Numbered from the stretch's first letter, positions 42,752-52,501 are shown. The stretch is 64,000 nucleotides of DNA from Candidatus Endomicrobium embiratermitis (GCA_009781315.1 WQYI01000003.1:1-64000); one strand, 5' to 3'. Translations and numbers: made by a program. Notes: generated by a model from the letters alone, not told the origin.

Positions 42752-42767
42752 AATATTACGTAATATT
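42752..42767. promoter_or_regulatory. 16-bp perfect palindrome in the TonB-receptor promoter
   Basis: AATATTACGTAATATT is self-complementary and lies 22 nt before the receptor start, where it would overlap a -10 element (TAATAT). It is a good candidate operator. NikR of the neighbouring operon is the obvious regulator, but the sequence is not the E. coli-type NikR box, so Zur/Fur-like control is possible. Confidence 0.5.
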
Positions 42768-42809
42768 ACAAAATTAAAATTCGTGACACAAGAAAAACAA
42801 AAAAAATTA

Positions 42810-45620
42810 TCAGCGGCAGATGTAAAAGTATTTGCAGCCGGCGCAGTTTTCTTTGTCGTTCTTGTCAAATTCAAAACTTTCACCGGAATTAATTTCGCTT
42901 AAAATTTCCTTTATCGCGTTAACGCAGTCTTCATATATTTTATTATCTTGAGGAAATTCGATTATTTTGGCTCTTTTTACGTCATAGAGGGCGGTTTGCG
43001 AGACTTTAAAAGACCCTGAATTTTCAAATATATACCTGTATAAAGGCAATTGGAACGATTTTACGGCTTTTTTTATATTTTTTCTGTTTCCCGCGTCCGC
43101 AATTAAATCGTCAAATTTTGACGACACGATGGAATCTCCGACATTTCCCGTTTTATAATCGTATATATTATACGCGTCTTGTAATTTATCTATTCTGTCT
43201 ATAAAACATTCGATTTTATATTTTCCCGAGTCCGTTTCAATTTCAGAAGCATATTTTTCCTCGCATTTAAAAATTACGCCGTAATCTCTTGTTTTCTCAT
43301 AATCAAGAAGCCTTTCCATTCTGTATGTTAAAACTTTTTTTATCAAAAAAGAGTCTTCCCTGGACTTTAAGTCAACCGAGTTGTCAAAATTATTCTCAAG
43401 CTTTTTAAGGTAGCTCTCTTTAAACTTTTCCGAACGGATTTGCCCGGCTGACAGATCTTCATAAAAAACTTCTTTCAAAAACCCGTGTATGAAAATTCCG
43501 ATATTGCTCGGCGAAGCTTCTTTGCCGACTCCTATGTTCTCGTCAAGCCCTAAAACGTATCTGAAATAAAATTCCAGATGGCAGCGCAAATACGCGTCTA
43601 TTTTCGTATAGGAATACGTCATATTTTTTAAAAACTTTTTTATTGGGACAGTTTTTTCGTAACTGTGTTTCTTCAGGTCCCCTGCCGGCGGTTTTGACAA
43701 AATAAATTTTCGCGCGTCGACGCAGTTTATATCTTTGTTTAAAAGCTGTTTTTGCCATATTAAATCTTCTATAAACCTGCTTCTTTCGTGTTTTTCGTCG
43801 TCAGAGTATATCAGGTTTAGTTTCTTTGAACACGCTATAAGCCTTTGAAAATGATAAGACTGGATCTCAAACTCTTTTTTTGCCATTTCTATGCCGAGCG
43901 AAAACATTATGTCTTTCGGTATAAGGGGAAATTCTTTTGTTATGGCGGGAAAAGAAGAATCGTTCATCGCCGCGATATACACGTTGTCAAATGGCAGATT
44001 TCTTGATTCAAGCAAACCTAATATCTGAAGTCCTTTAAGCGGCGATCCCGGCAAGGCGATTTTTTTATTTTTTAACATATCTTCAAAAATATTCAGCATT
44101 TCTTCACGGCCAAAACGCGCCTTTGAAACTTTTCCGTATTTCAATTCCCGAGCGGCGGATATTAAAATATCCAAAGCTTTCATGTCCAGCGGATAACTTT
44201 GGATTATGCTTAAATTTACGACTTTTTCCAGAAATCCCGAAACTATTTCTGATAAATCGTATAAAGTTGCGGCTTTTTCCCAATCAATAAACAAAGTCTT
44301 AAAAATACCGCCCAAAACATTTTTCAACTTCTCTGTCGGCAGCGGCTTCCATGCTCCGGCAATAGTATCGCTTGTATCATTCAAAAATCCGTTGTCGTTT
44401 AATATATCGTTAAAATCAATAAAAAGTTTTCCCGAAAGAACGCCGTCCGAAGACGAATCCAAAGCTTTTTCAATTTTATGCGCGACAATTCTTGAAACGG
44501 AAGAATCTCCGAAAAATCTCATATTCTTGACCAGCGGGTTTGTCAAAACGTCTACAACATCTTTCGCGTAATAATCTTTGCCTTTTTGGGACAACTGCGC
44601 GCGTATTACGGATTTTATCAGCGAAAAAACAGCGGTTTTAGACGCGGGATACCCAGCGGAAACGTTATAATTATCGGTAATAGCCGAAATTTCGGAAACC
44701 ACGGACTGAATCATCTCGGATTTCGGAACAATAACCGCGGTTTTGTCGAGTTCTTTTTCAGGAATGTCTTTTATAAGGTTTTTAAGTAAAACCGCCTGCG
44801 ATTGATCGTCGTAAGCGGAATAAACATTTAAATCGAATTTGTTTTCGGCTTCTTTTACTTCGGGAACGGGATAATTAAAATATTCGTATATTTTTTTTAA
44901 AGTTTCAAAACGCGCCGGGCTTCCTTGCGTAAATACGGTAAGTTTTCCCGAATCATATATTTTTTTATATATTTCGAGCTCGGTTTTATAAAGGTAAAAC
45001 GGCACGGCTAAAATAATTTCGTCAAACCGGCCGCACAAAATATCCGCCTGCATTTTTGAGCATTTAAGGAAAGAATACCCTTTTGTTATTTTCAGCGAAC
45101 TTTCAAGAGTATCATGAAATTTTCTTCTTATTTTAAAAATATTTTTTAAGAGTTCGTTTATGTTTTCGGGAACGGCGTACCCTATTTGCGCGTTAGCCGT
45201 AAGGTTTTGAAGCTTGTCTTCGGTTACGCTTTCCAAATCCGATTGTTCTATAAAAAATAAAATCTCATACGCCCACTGTAAAAAACTCTCGAACGTTTTT
45301 GAGTCTTTTAACAGCTGCGGAGCTTCCGAAGAAACCGTTTCATATAAAATATAAGCGGCTTCCAAATCCGGAATTTTTTCAAAATCAGCGTTGTCAAATA
45401 TAATCTGTTCTATAAAATCGTCGTTCGAGAAAAAGCGCGGGCTGTAAAAAGCTTTTTTGTTTCTTAACGCCAATTCCTTTTTTATAAAAAGAAACGGCCG
45501 TTTTCCTCCGCTTATAACTGCGGTTTTTCCATAATCCCTGTCTTGCGGACGCGAAATATATTCGCAAATACGGTTTATAATATTTTCATTTACCGGAATA
45601 TTTATTATTTTTGAAGACAT
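42810..45620 (-). CDS. AddB-like nuclease/inactive helicase
   Basis: This 936-residue protein has the AddB plan. The N-terminal region is a degenerate UvrD-like helicase without a clear Walker A. Then come LPFDNVYIAAMNDSSFP and a C-terminal RecB-like nuclease domain with FIDRIDKL and YDYKTG (PD-(D/E)XK core). A Cys in AYLRCHLEFYFRYVLGL and a final CAGCKYFYIC would bind the [4Fe-4S] cluster characteristic of AddB nucleases. With the AddA-like protein upstream it should process double-strand ends for recombination. The start at 45620 is the first Met before a normal N-terminus; the longer frame reaches into a repeat spacer. Confidence 0.85.
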   Translation of the reverse strand: MSSKIINIPVNENIINRICEYISRPQDRDYGKTAVISGGKRPFLFIKKELALRNKKAFYSPRFFSNDDFIEQIIFDNADFEKIPDLEAAYILYETVSSEAPQLLKDSKTFESFLQWAYEILFFIEQSDLESVTEDKLQNLTANAQIGYAVPENINELLKNIFKIRRKFHDTLESSLKITKGYSFLKCSKMQADILCGRFDEIILAVPFYLYKTELEIYKKIYDSGKLTVFTQGSPARFETLKKIYEYFNYPVPEVKEAENKFDLNVYSAYDDQSQAVLLKNLIKDIPEKELDKTAVIVPKSEMIQSVVSEISAITDNYNVSAGYPASKTAVFSLIKSVIRAQLSQKGKDYYAKDVVDVLTNPLVKNMRFFGDSSVSRIVAHKIEKALDSSSDGVLSGKLFIDFNDILNDNGFLNDTSDTIAGAWKPLPTEKLKNVLGGIFKTLFIDWEKAATLYDLSEIVSGFLEKVVNLSIIQSYPLDMKALDILISAARELKYGKVSKARFGREEMLNIFEDMLKNKKIALPGSPLKGLQILGLLESRNLPFDNVYIAAMNDSSFPAITKEFPLIPKDIMFSLGIEMAKKEFEIQSYHFQRLIACSKKLNLIYSDDEKHERSRFIEDLIWQKQLLNKDINCVDARKFILSKPPAGDLKKHSYEKTVPIKKFLKNMTYSYTKIDAYLRCHLEFYFRYVLGLDENIGVGKEASPSNIGIFIHGFLKEVFYEDLSAGQIRSEKFKESYLKKLENNFDNSVDLKSREDSFLIKKVLTYRMERLLDYEKTRDYGVIFKCEEKYASEIETDSGKYKIECFIDRIDKLQDAYNIYDYKTGNVGDSIVSSKFDDLIADAGNRKNIKKAVKSFQLPLYRYIFENSGSFKVSQTALYDVKRAKIIEFPQDNKIYEDCVNAIKEILSEINSGESFEFDKNDKENCAGCKYFYICR

Positions 45621-45663
45621 TTTATGACCTTTTCCGTTTGTTGTCTCTAAAGTTAAGCAAGCC

Positions 45664-45732
45664 TTGTCATTCTGCACAAAGTTGCAGAATCTATAAATAT
45701 TTATAGACTCTGCGACTACGCGCAGAGTGACA
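45664..45732. repeat. Dispersed hairpin repeat, TGTCATTCTG/AGTGACA family
   Basis: TTGTCATTCTGC at the left and GCAGAGTGACA at the right bracket three perfect palindromes: ATTCTGCA...TGCAGAAT, CTATAAATATTTATAG, and ACTCTGCG-acta-CGCAGAGT (with a one-base offset). It fills the spacer between the addA-like and addB-like genes, so it is transcribed within an operon. Confidence 0.7.
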
Positions 45733-45733
45733 A

Positions 45734-48700
45734 TTAAACTCTTCTAATGTTCTTTAAATCTATATCCACAATATAACCTTGAACTTTTTTATCCGTATAA
45801 ATTTCAGACATGTATTTTACGTATTCTTTTACCTGTTCAACGCCGGAACCGGTATTATTTGAACTTTTAAAATCAAAAATTAAAACTTCTTTTTCTCCGG
45901 CTATAAGTTTATCCATTCTGAAAGTTTCGCCGTTACTTGTTATTATCTCTTTTTCATTAAAGACTTCGCTGCTGTCATAGTTAAATATTCCGGAAATATC
46001 TTTATTCTCAAGCAAAGCCTGCAGGTTTTCTTTTACCCAGCGCGTATCGTCGTGTATAAATTTTCTTTTCGTAAAACTTACGGCTTTATCGATCTCTTCG
46101 CCTGTATTTTTATTTTTTAGAGTTATTATTTTTGAAAGGGCAAAATGAATTATAACGCCTCTTTTTAAAGCATCGTCTACGGGAGAGGGGCCAACGCCTC
46201 TTTTTATGTTATATTGAACGCTTTTATATCCCGCCGAAACGATATTTTCGACATTTTGTATATTTTCTTTACTTTCTATACGGTATTTTTCTTTTGAACC
46301 GCATTTTAAACTTTCGTTTCCGATTAAAACCATAATCGCATTTTTTTTAGTCTCGCTTTTCTGAGACATTATCCCGTAAAGCTCGTATTCGGCTCTTGTC
46401 ATGGCCACATACAATATGTTTATTTCGGAAAGCAAAGCTTTCGCTTTTTCACCGTTATAAACATTCTTTAAATCTTTGGAAAACTCAGACATTTCTTTGT
46501 TAACATAAACAAGCTTTATTTTTTCCCGCGAATTGTCAAAATACGGGTTTTCGAATTTTTTATCCGACAATTTTAAAAAAGGAAGTATCACTACGGGAAA
46601 TTGGAGCCCTTTGGCTTTATGCATAGTCATTATCTTTATGCCGTTATTTGACGGGCTTTTCACGTAAAGCGTTTCGTCGTCGTCTTTCAAACCGTTAAAA
46701 TACGCCAGGAAATTTCTTATTCCGGAATCTTCTTTTTCAAAATTCTTTATGAGTTCAAGAAATCTTATAATAAAAATTTCAGAATCTTTAAAATTTTCGG
46801 CTATATTAAATTTTTCAAGCATGGAAATGACAAGTTCGTAAACGGGCGTAAATCCGGCTTTTACAAAAAAATCTTCAAAGTACTCGTTCCAAAATCTCTC
46901 GTAACTGTTTTGGAAATCTTTATAAAACACCTCGTTTCTGTTGTTTTTATTATGTTCAAACAAAAAATTCTCGATTTCGCCTTTGGCAAGCCCTGAAGAT
47001 TTTTGAAATATTTCTCCTGAAATAAACGATGCAAAAGACAAAGCGTCTATCGGCGAATCTATAAAAGCCAGCAAAGATATTATTTGTTTTATGACATTGT
47101 TATTTTTGAGACTGAGCGTATGCGAGGATTCGATATTTAAACCTTCGTCAATAAGCCACGCGCCGGCTTTTAAAACTTCCTCGTTTGTCCTGCACAGCAC
47201 GGTTATGTTTTCGCCGGCAAACCTTTCCAAAGCCTGACGCGCAAATTCCAGAAACTTCAACCTGACTTTCTCATCGTCATCGCCGTTCTCGGCCGCGACC
47301 GTTTCTATTTCGACATATCCTTTATCTTTTCCTTCCAAAGGCTTTTGAAACGACGACGAATAAACCGAAATCAAATCTTTATATGCGTTTAAGTCCAAAT
47401 CATCTTTATACATTTCTCCGAGATATCTTTCCAGATTCTCTTTTGAAAATATTTTATTGTTAAAATCCACTATCGTTTTTTGGCTTCTGTAATTTTTATC
47501 AAGAATTTCTTCGGTATGCGAAAACACGGAAAACTCTTCGCCTGTATTATAAAACAGTCCGGCATTTCCGCCTCTGAAATCATATATGGACTGTTTAGGA
47601 TCGCCCACGTAAAACAGCGTTCCGCCGTTTGCAAGACTCTCTTCAAGAAAATTTTTCAGGCCCGCCCACTGCACAAAATTCGTATCCTGAAATTCGTCTA
47701 TAAGAAAATGTTTGTATTTTTCGGACAATCTGTAATATACTTCCGGCATTATAAGTTCGCCGGAGGTTTTCGCGTTAAAAAACCTCATTGTCTTTCTGTT
47801 TATTTCATTTAAAAAAACAATCTCTTCTTTTTTCGCCAGAATTTCAAATTCGTCGTTGATTTTTGAATATATTCCGCAGTACACGCCGTAATAATTTTCG
47901 GCGTAAAATTCGTATAAATCTTTTACGTCTTTGCATATTTCAGACCAAAATTCATCCGCTTCCGGGTTTATTTGGGCTGATTTATTGTACCTTAAAACGT
48001 CTTTGGAAAATATTGACGGCGCTTTTAACCTTAAAAACGCTTTTTCGCCTTTTTCAGCCGCGTTTTTTACGGAATTAAGCAAATTGCCGTTTAAACCGAG
48101 CTTTGAGTATTTCTCATAAAAAGTTTTGACCTTTGCCGCGATTTTGACGCTTTTTGAAACGATTTCTTCGTGAAAAAAGTTTGAACCCCGGACTATATCC
48201 TTCCCGTTATAACCGGCTTTTCTGAAAACATTTTCGACTTCATTATAGATATCGTTTCTCGGAAACCAGCCGGTTTTTTCTGAAATCAAATACTGTAATA
48301 TGTAATCGCCGAGCAAATCCCGATATTCTTTTGAACGGGCGGCGTTTTGAAGAAAAGAATCCAAAGCGAAATTAAGATATTTTGACGCGTCTTTTTCAAT
48401 GCTGAAATTCGGCGATACGCCGGCATTTATCGCGCAGGACTTTAATATATGGTTTATAAAACTGTCTATTGTGCTTATATTAAAACCGTCGTAATTGCGC
48501 AGAATATAATTTAAGTTTCTTAAACTTCTCGACGAAATTTCTTTTTCGGATAAATTTATCCCCTCAAAAATCCCGTCGGTATCGAGATTTAAAGCCGCTT
48601 TTTTTAAGTAATCTATAACTCTGCGTTTCATTTCAACCGCGGCTTTATTGGCAAAAGTAACGGCAATAACGGAATTTACGGCAAAGTCATCCCCGGAAAG

Positions 48701-48793
48701 CAAAAGCCTGATATAGCGTTTCGCGAGATTATAAGTTTTTCCTGAACCCGCGGAAGCCTGCATAGAGATGATTTGATGGTTTTCTTTTTTCAT
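45734..48793 (-). CDS. AddA-like UvrD-family helicase/nuclease
   Basis: This is a 1019-residue protein with Walker A QASAGSGKT (12-20), VIAVTFANKAAVEM, LIDEFQDTNFVQW, YVGDPKQSIYDFRGG, ILDKNYRS, MTMHKAKGLQFPVVIL and YVAMTRAEYELYG, an active superfamily 1 helicase. A PD-(D/E)XK-like C-terminus (MDKLIAGEKEVLIFDFKSS) is present. It pairs with the AddB-like gene downstream. TATAAT lies 7 nt before the ATG and there is no Shine-Dalgarno sequence, so it is probably leaderless. Confidence 0.88.
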   Translation of the reverse strand: MKKENHQIISMQASAGSGKTYNLAKRYIRLLLSGDDFAVNSVIAVTFANKAAVEMKRRVIDYLKKAALNLDTDGIFEGINLSEKEISSRSLRNLNYILRNYDGFNISTIDSFINHILKSCAINAGVSPNFSIEKDASKYLNFALDSFLQNAARSKEYRDLLGDYILQYLISEKTGWFPRNDIYNEVENVFRKAGYNGKDIVRGSNFFHEEIVSKSVKIAAKVKTFYEKYSKLGLNGNLLNSVKNAAEKGEKAFLRLKAPSIFSKDVLRYNKSAQINPEADEFWSEICKDVKDLYEFYAENYYGVYCGIYSKINDEFEILAKKEEIVFLNEINRKTMRFFNAKTSGELIMPEVYYRLSEKYKHFLIDEFQDTNFVQWAGLKNFLEESLANGGTLFYVGDPKQSIYDFRGGNAGLFYNTGEEFSVFSHTEEILDKNYRSQKTIVDFNNKIFSKENLERYLGEMYKDDLDLNAYKDLISVYSSSFQKPLEGKDKGYVEIETVAAENGDDDEKVRLKFLEFARQALERFAGENITVLCRTNEEVLKAGAWLIDEGLNIESSHTLSLKNNNVIKQIISLLAFIDSPIDALSFASFISGEIFQKSSGLAKGEIENFLFEHNKNNRNEVFYKDFQNSYERFWNEYFEDFFVKAGFTPVYELVISMLEKFNIAENFKDSEIFIIRFLELIKNFEKEDSGIRNFLAYFNGLKDDDETLYVKSPSNNGIKIMTMHKAKGLQFPVVILPFLKLSDKKFENPYFDNSREKIKLVYVNKEMSEFSKDLKNVYNGEKAKALLSEINILYVAMTRAEYELYGIMSQKSETKKNAIMVLIGNESLKCGSKEKYRIESKENIQNVENIVSAGYKSVQYNIKRGVGPSPVDDALKRGVIIHFALSKIITLKNKNTGEEIDKAVSFTKRKFIHDDTRWVKENLQALLENKDISGIFNYDSSEVFNEKEIITSNGETFRMDKLIAGEKEVLIFDFKSSNNTGSGVEQVKEYVKYMSEIYTDKKVQGYIVDIDLKNIRRV

Positions 48794-48800
48794 TTGCTTT

Positions 48801-48806
48801 ATTATA
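48801..48806 (-). promoter_or_regulatory. -10 box of the addAB-like operon, leaderless
   Basis: TATAAT reads leftwards and ends 7 nt (AAAGCAA) before the ATG at 48793. Confidence 0.5.
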
Positions 48807-48811
48807 TCAAT

Positions 48812-48843
48812 AAAAAAAGACTTCGGAAGAGAATCCCGAAGCC
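48812..48843 (-). terminator. Terminator of the accB-accC operon
   Basis: Reading leftwards, GGCTTCGGGA and TTCCGAAGTC form a stem with loop TTCTC, followed by TTTTTTTA. It lies just after accC and before the addAB promoter. Confidence 0.8.
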
Positions 48844-48868
48844 TTTTAATTTATTTTCAATTGAAATA

Positions 48869-50218
48869 TTATCTTCCGAAAACGTACTTAGGCAGGAAAT
48901 CCGTGGCTACGCTGCCTTTGCGGAAATGTTCGTTTGCCATAATTCTGCTGTGAAGCGTAGAAGTGTTTTTTATCCCTTCAATTTCAACTTCTTTCAAAGC
49001 TCTCGACATTCTGGCAATGGCTTCAGCCCGGTCTTCCCCGAAAGAAATAAGTTTCGCTATGAGACTGTCGTAAAAAGGCGGTATAGTATATCCCGAGTAA
49101 ACATGAGAATCAACTCTTATTCCGGGACCGCCGGGAAGATATAACTTTTCAATTTTCCCCGGTGAAGGAATAAAATCTTTATCCGGATCTTCGGCGTTAA
49201 TTCTGCACTCTATGGCGTGCCCTAATATTTTAACTTTTTCGGAATCAACCGAAAGTTTTTCGCCCGCCGCAAGTTTTATCTGCTCTTTTACAAGGTCAAT
49301 GCCCGTGACCATTTCGGTTACAGGGTGTTCCACCTGAATTCTCGTATTCATTTCCATAAAATAGAAGCTGCCTTTTTTATCAACAAGGAACTCCACTGTT
49401 CCCACGGTAACATATTTAACCGCGGCGGCCGCGTTTTTCGCGGCTTTACCCATCTTCTTTCTTAACGCTTCGCTAAGCAAAGGCGAAGGACTTTCTTCAA
49501 CAAGTTTCTGATGTCTTCTTTGTATGGAGCAGTCTCTTTCCGGCAAATAAGCGACTTTGCCGAACTTGTCTCCCATTATCTGAAATTCTATGTGGTGAGG
49601 TTCTTCAATATATTTTTCCATATAAACGTCCGGGTTTCCAAACGCGGCTTTCGCTTCGGTCTGAGCCATAACGATCGCGTTTTTAAGAGTTTCCTCGGAA
49701 ACTACTATTCTCATGCCTTTTCCGCCGCCGCCCGCCGTGGCTTTTATTATCACGGGATATCCGATTTTTTTCGCCAGAGTAAAAATTTTCGGGTCTTCGG
49801 AGTTGACAGGTCCGTTAGAACCGGGAACAACCGGAACGCCGGATTTTTTCATAAGTTCTATAGCGGCGATTTTGTCGCCCATTTTTTCGATGGATTCTTT
49901 TTTCGGTCCTATAAAATGAATCTTACAGGCTTCGCAGACTTCGGCAAAATATGTGTTTTCGGCAAGGAAACCATAACCCGGGTGAATCGCGTCCGCGCCT
50001 GAAATTTCGGCGGCGGCGATGATGCTCGGAATATTGAGATAACTTTCCGATGCGCTTGCCGGACCCACGCATATTGCCTGATCGGCAATTTTTACGTGCA
50101 TACTTTCTTTGTCGGCTTCGGAATGGATAGCGACCGTCTTGACGCCCAATTCCCTGCACGCTCTTATTATTCTGCAGGCGATCTCGCCTCTGTTTGCTAT
50201 TAAAACTTTTTTAAACAC
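48869..50218 (-). CDS. accC: Acetyl-CoA carboxylase biotin carboxylase subunit
   Basis: This 449-residue ATP-grasp enzyme carboxylates biotin on AccB. Seen are FKKVLIANRGEIACRIIRA, HPGYGFLAEN, ATAGGGGKGMRIV, EKYIEEPHHIEFQI, MEMNTRIQVEHPVTEM and HAIECRINAEDP. The length and motifs are normal. It lies 122 nt downstream of accB with a hairpin repeat in between. Confidence 0.97.
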   Translation of the reverse strand: MFKKVLIANRGEIACRIIRACRELGVKTVAIHSEADKESMHVKIADQAICVGPASASESYLNIPSIIAAAEISGADAIHPGYGFLAENTYFAEVCEACKIHFIGPKKESIEKMGDKIAAIELMKKSGVPVVPGSNGPVNSEDPKIFTLAKKIGYPVIIKATAGGGGKGMRIVVSEETLKNAIVMAQTEAKAAFGNPDVYMEKYIEEPHHIEFQIMGDKFGKVAYLPERDCSIQRRHQKLVEESPSPLLSEALRKKMGKAAKNAAAAVKYVTVGTVEFLVDKKGSFYFMEMNTRIQVEHPVTEMVTGIDLVKEQIKLAAGEKLSVDSEKVKILGHAIECRINAEDPDKDFIPSPGKIEKLYLPGGPGIRVDSHVYSGYTIPPFYDSLIAKLISFGEDRAEAIARMSRALKEVEIEGIKNTSTLHSRIMANEHFRKGSVATDFLPKYVFGR

Positions 50219-50236
50219 AATGAAATCTCCGATTTT

Positions 50237-50339
50237 AGAAGACGAGAAGCTGGGATGTTGAGATGTTGAGAGGAGCTGTGGCCGTTTAAGTCGTTGCTGT
50301 TGCTCATCTTCTCAGCTTCCCATCATCCCACCCTCATCC
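50237..50339. repeat. GAGAAGTTGAGA-type long hairpin repeat
   Basis: GACGAGAAGCTGGGATGTTG, then AGATGTTGAGAGG, is mirrored by CTCATCTTCTCAGCTTCCCA and TCATCCCACCC. The arms consist of ~9-nt units. It is the accB-accC spacer. Relatives are at 58408 and 59061. Confidence 0.7.
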
Positions 50340-50340
50340 G

Positions 50341-50760
50341 TTATTTTGTATCTACCAAAAACAGTTCCTGTCCGTACTCTACGGATTCGCCGTTTGAGAC
50401 TTTGACTTTTACAATTTTACCTTTAACTTTCGAAATAACGTCTTTAATAATTTTCATCGCTTCGATATGCCCTACTTTTTGTCCCGGCAAAATTTCCATG
50501 CCTTCTTTTACAAAAGGCGGTTTATCGTTGCTCGGAGCGCTTGAAAAAGTGCCGACCAGCGTAGATTTTATCGCCACAACGGTTGGTTTTACTTCAATGG
50601 GCTTTTCTTTAACTATAACTTCCTGTTTGACTTCCGGAATGTCCGCCTCAACATCGCTCTTTTTAAAATACAGAGAATCGCCGCCGGTCTCGTACTGGAG
50701 CTCTTCAATATCCGTCTCTCTTATGGATTTTAAAAACTCTTTAATTTCCTGTGGATTCAT
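50341..50760 (-). CDS. accB: Biotin carboxyl carrier protein of acetyl-CoA carboxylase
   Basis: This is a 139-residue protein with an N-terminal helix (EIKEFLKSIRETDIEEL), a linker and a C-terminal biotinyl domain with the biotin Lys in HIEAMKII and GKIVKVKVSNGESVEYGQELFLV. The biotinyl motif reads EAMK as expected. It lies between efp and accC in the pepP-efp-accB-accC operon. Confidence 0.95.
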   Translation of the reverse strand: MNPQEIKEFLKSIRETDIEELQYETGGDSLYFKKSDVEADIPEVKQEVIVKEKPIEVKPTVVAIKSTLVGTFSSAPSNDKPPFVKEGMEILPGQKVGHIEAMKIIKDVISKVKGKIVKVKVSNGESVEYGQELFLVDTK

Positions 50761-50778
50761 AAAACCCCTTAACTAAAG

Positions 50779-50876
50779 TTAGGAGGTAGGAAGGAGGAGG
50801 GAAGAGGTGTCGAGTTTTCGCTTTGCGAAAAAACATTACTTTCTCCTTCCTACCTTCTACTTCCTACCTGTCTCTT
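50779..50876. repeat. AGGAGGTAGGAAG-type hairpin repeat
   Basis: AGGAGGTAGGAAGGAGGAGG is mirrored by CCTTCCTACCTTCTACTTCC, around the core TTTTCGCTTTGCGAAAA. The core is shared with the GTGAAAAGT family although the arm unit is different. It is the efp-accB spacer; note that the arms contain Shine-Dalgarno-like AGGAGG. Confidence 0.65.
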
Positions 50877-51435
50877 AGCTGACTCTTTCTACGTACTCGC
50901 CTGTTCTGGTATCTACTTTTATTCTGTCGCCCTCTTTAATAAAAAGAGGCACTCTTATATCGGCGCCGGTTTCAAGTTTTGCCATTTTTGTCAAGTTTGA
51001 AACTGAATCGCCCTTTATTCCGGGTTCGGCTTCCGCAATAGCCATCTCTATAATTATCGGAAGATCTATGCCTATAAGCTCATTTTCAAGATATACGGCT
51101 TCAACTTCAAGATTTTCTTTTAAGAAATTAGACATTTCGCCCAAAAGTTCCGGTTCTACGCTTATTTGCTCATACGTGTTCATATCCATGAAGTTAAACT
51201 TTTCGCCTTCTTTATATAAAAACTGCTTTTTCTGCCTTGTAACGCTTAACGCCTCAAATTTTTCGCCGGATTTGAAAGTGCGCTCTATTGTGCCGCCCTT
51301 TTTAAGGTGTCTGAGCTTTACGCGCATTACGGCCCCGCCTTTGCCGGGTTTATGGTTTTGAAACCAGGTAATCTGGTAAGGTTCCCCGTCAACTAAAATA
51401 TTAAGTCCGTTTCTAAAATCCGATGTCGAAATCAT
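50875..51435 (-). CDS. efp: Translation elongation factor P
   Basis: This 186-residue three-domain protein relieves ribosome stalling at polyproline. The KOW-like domain has FQNHKPGKGGAVMRVKLRHL with the Lys that is modified in many species; the end has GDSVSNLTKMAKLETGADIRVPLFIKEGD. It lies 16 nt downstream of the M24 peptidase gene, a very common order. Confidence 0.97.
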   Translation of the reverse strand: MISTSDFRNGLNILVDGEPYQITWFQNHKPGKGGAVMRVKLRHLKKGGTIERTFKSGEKFEALSVTRQKKQFLYKEGEKFNFMDMNTYEQISVEPELLGEMSNFLKENLEVEAVYLENELIGIDLPIIIEMAIAEAEPGIKGDSVSNLTKMAKLETGADIRVPLFIKEGDRIKVDTRTGEYVERVS

Positions 51436-51451
51436 ATGTCAAATCTCCGTT

Positions 51452-52501
51452 TTAATATGCGGCTGAAGTTAAAACTTCACAGCCGTTTTCATTTACTATT
51501 ATAGTGTCTTCTATTCTTACGCCGAACTCGCCTTCCAAATATATACCCGGTTCAACCGTAATTGCCGTATTTTGCAAAAAAACACCTTCGGCATTTGATG
51601 AAAGCGAAGGCATTTCGTGAATTTCTATACCTACCCCGTGTCCGGTAGTATGAATGAATTTGTCTTGATATCCGTATGAACTTATTATGTCTCTTGCCGT
51701 TTTATCGGCCCAGGAAAACGCCAGCCCTGCTTTTATATTGCTTATAACCGCTTCATGCGATTTCCGGACAATATCGCGGATTTGGGCGAATTTAGGGTTA
51801 ATTTTACCTAAAAAATATGTTCGTGTCAAATCCGAGCAATAACCTTTATAGGCACAGCCGAGGTCTATCATAACTATATCGTTTTCCCCTATTTTACGGT
51901 TTGAGCTTGCATGATGAGGGTTTGCGCTGTTGTTTCCGGACGCCACTATAGGGGTAAAACTTTCCTTAACTTTATTTATGGCAAAGAGTTCCATTATCCT
52001 GTAATGAATATCAAGTTCTGAAATCCCGGGTTTAAGCTCGCTTTTGATTATATCGCAAACTTTTGAAACGATTTTGCAGGATTCTTTAAGGTTTTCTATT
52101 TCCTCCGCGGTTTTTACCATCCTTAAATCGTTTAAAATTCCGTTTTCCCGTAAAAGATTCATATTTATGCTTTTCAAGTTATCGCTTAATGTAAAAAAAT
52201 CGCCCGCGTTTATATAGTTTGCGTCAACAGTAACGTTTTCATTTTTTTTATTCTGCAAAATTTCAGCCGCGCTTTTGGCAAAAGAAACGCCCGTATACGT
52301 ATGGATGTCTTTCGTCCCGAAATATTCTTTTACCTGATTTTCAATCATTTTAGGGCATATAATAAATATTTCGTCTTTCACCGGTAAAATCCAAAAACCG
52401 TCAAACTGCGCTCCGGACAAATAAAAAGTTTCGGTTTTGTTTGTAAAAATAAAAGCATCGGTTTTATATTTCGAATAGAGTCTTTTTATTTTTTCTTTCA
52501 T
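51452..52501 (-). CDS. Xaa-Pro aminopeptidase-type M24 metallopeptidase
   Basis: This is a 349-residue protein with a creatinase-like N-terminal domain (AFIFTNKTETFYLSG) and the pita-bread catalytic domain. The dimetal ligands are seen as Asp in MIDLGCAYKGYCSDLTRT (two Asp), His in HTTGHGVGIEIHE, Glu in TVEPGIYL and Glu in GVRIEDT. It removes N-terminal residues before proline. It is the first gene of the pepP-efp-accB-accC operon. Confidence 0.92.
   Translation of the reverse strand: MKEKIKRLYSKYKTDAFIFTNKTETFYLSGAQFDGFWILPVKDEIFIICPKMIENQVKEYFGTKDIHTYTGVSFAKSAAEILQNKKNENVTVDANYINAGDFFTLSDNLKSINMNLLRENGILNDLRMVKTAEEIENLKESCKIVSKVCDIIKSELKPGISELDIHYRIMELFAINKVKESFTPIVASGNNSANPHHASSNRKIGENDIVMIDLGCAYKGYCSDLTRTYFLGKINPKFAQIRDIVRKSHEAVISNIKAGLAFSWADKTARDIISSYGYQDKFIHTTGHGVGIEIHEMPSLSSNAEGVFLQNTAITVEPGIYLEGEFGVRIEDTIIVNENGCEVLTSAAY

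Noticed and set aside
48812-48843. Possible small RNA between the addA-like gene and accC
   Set aside because: Stem plus T-run directly after accC is fully explained as its terminator.
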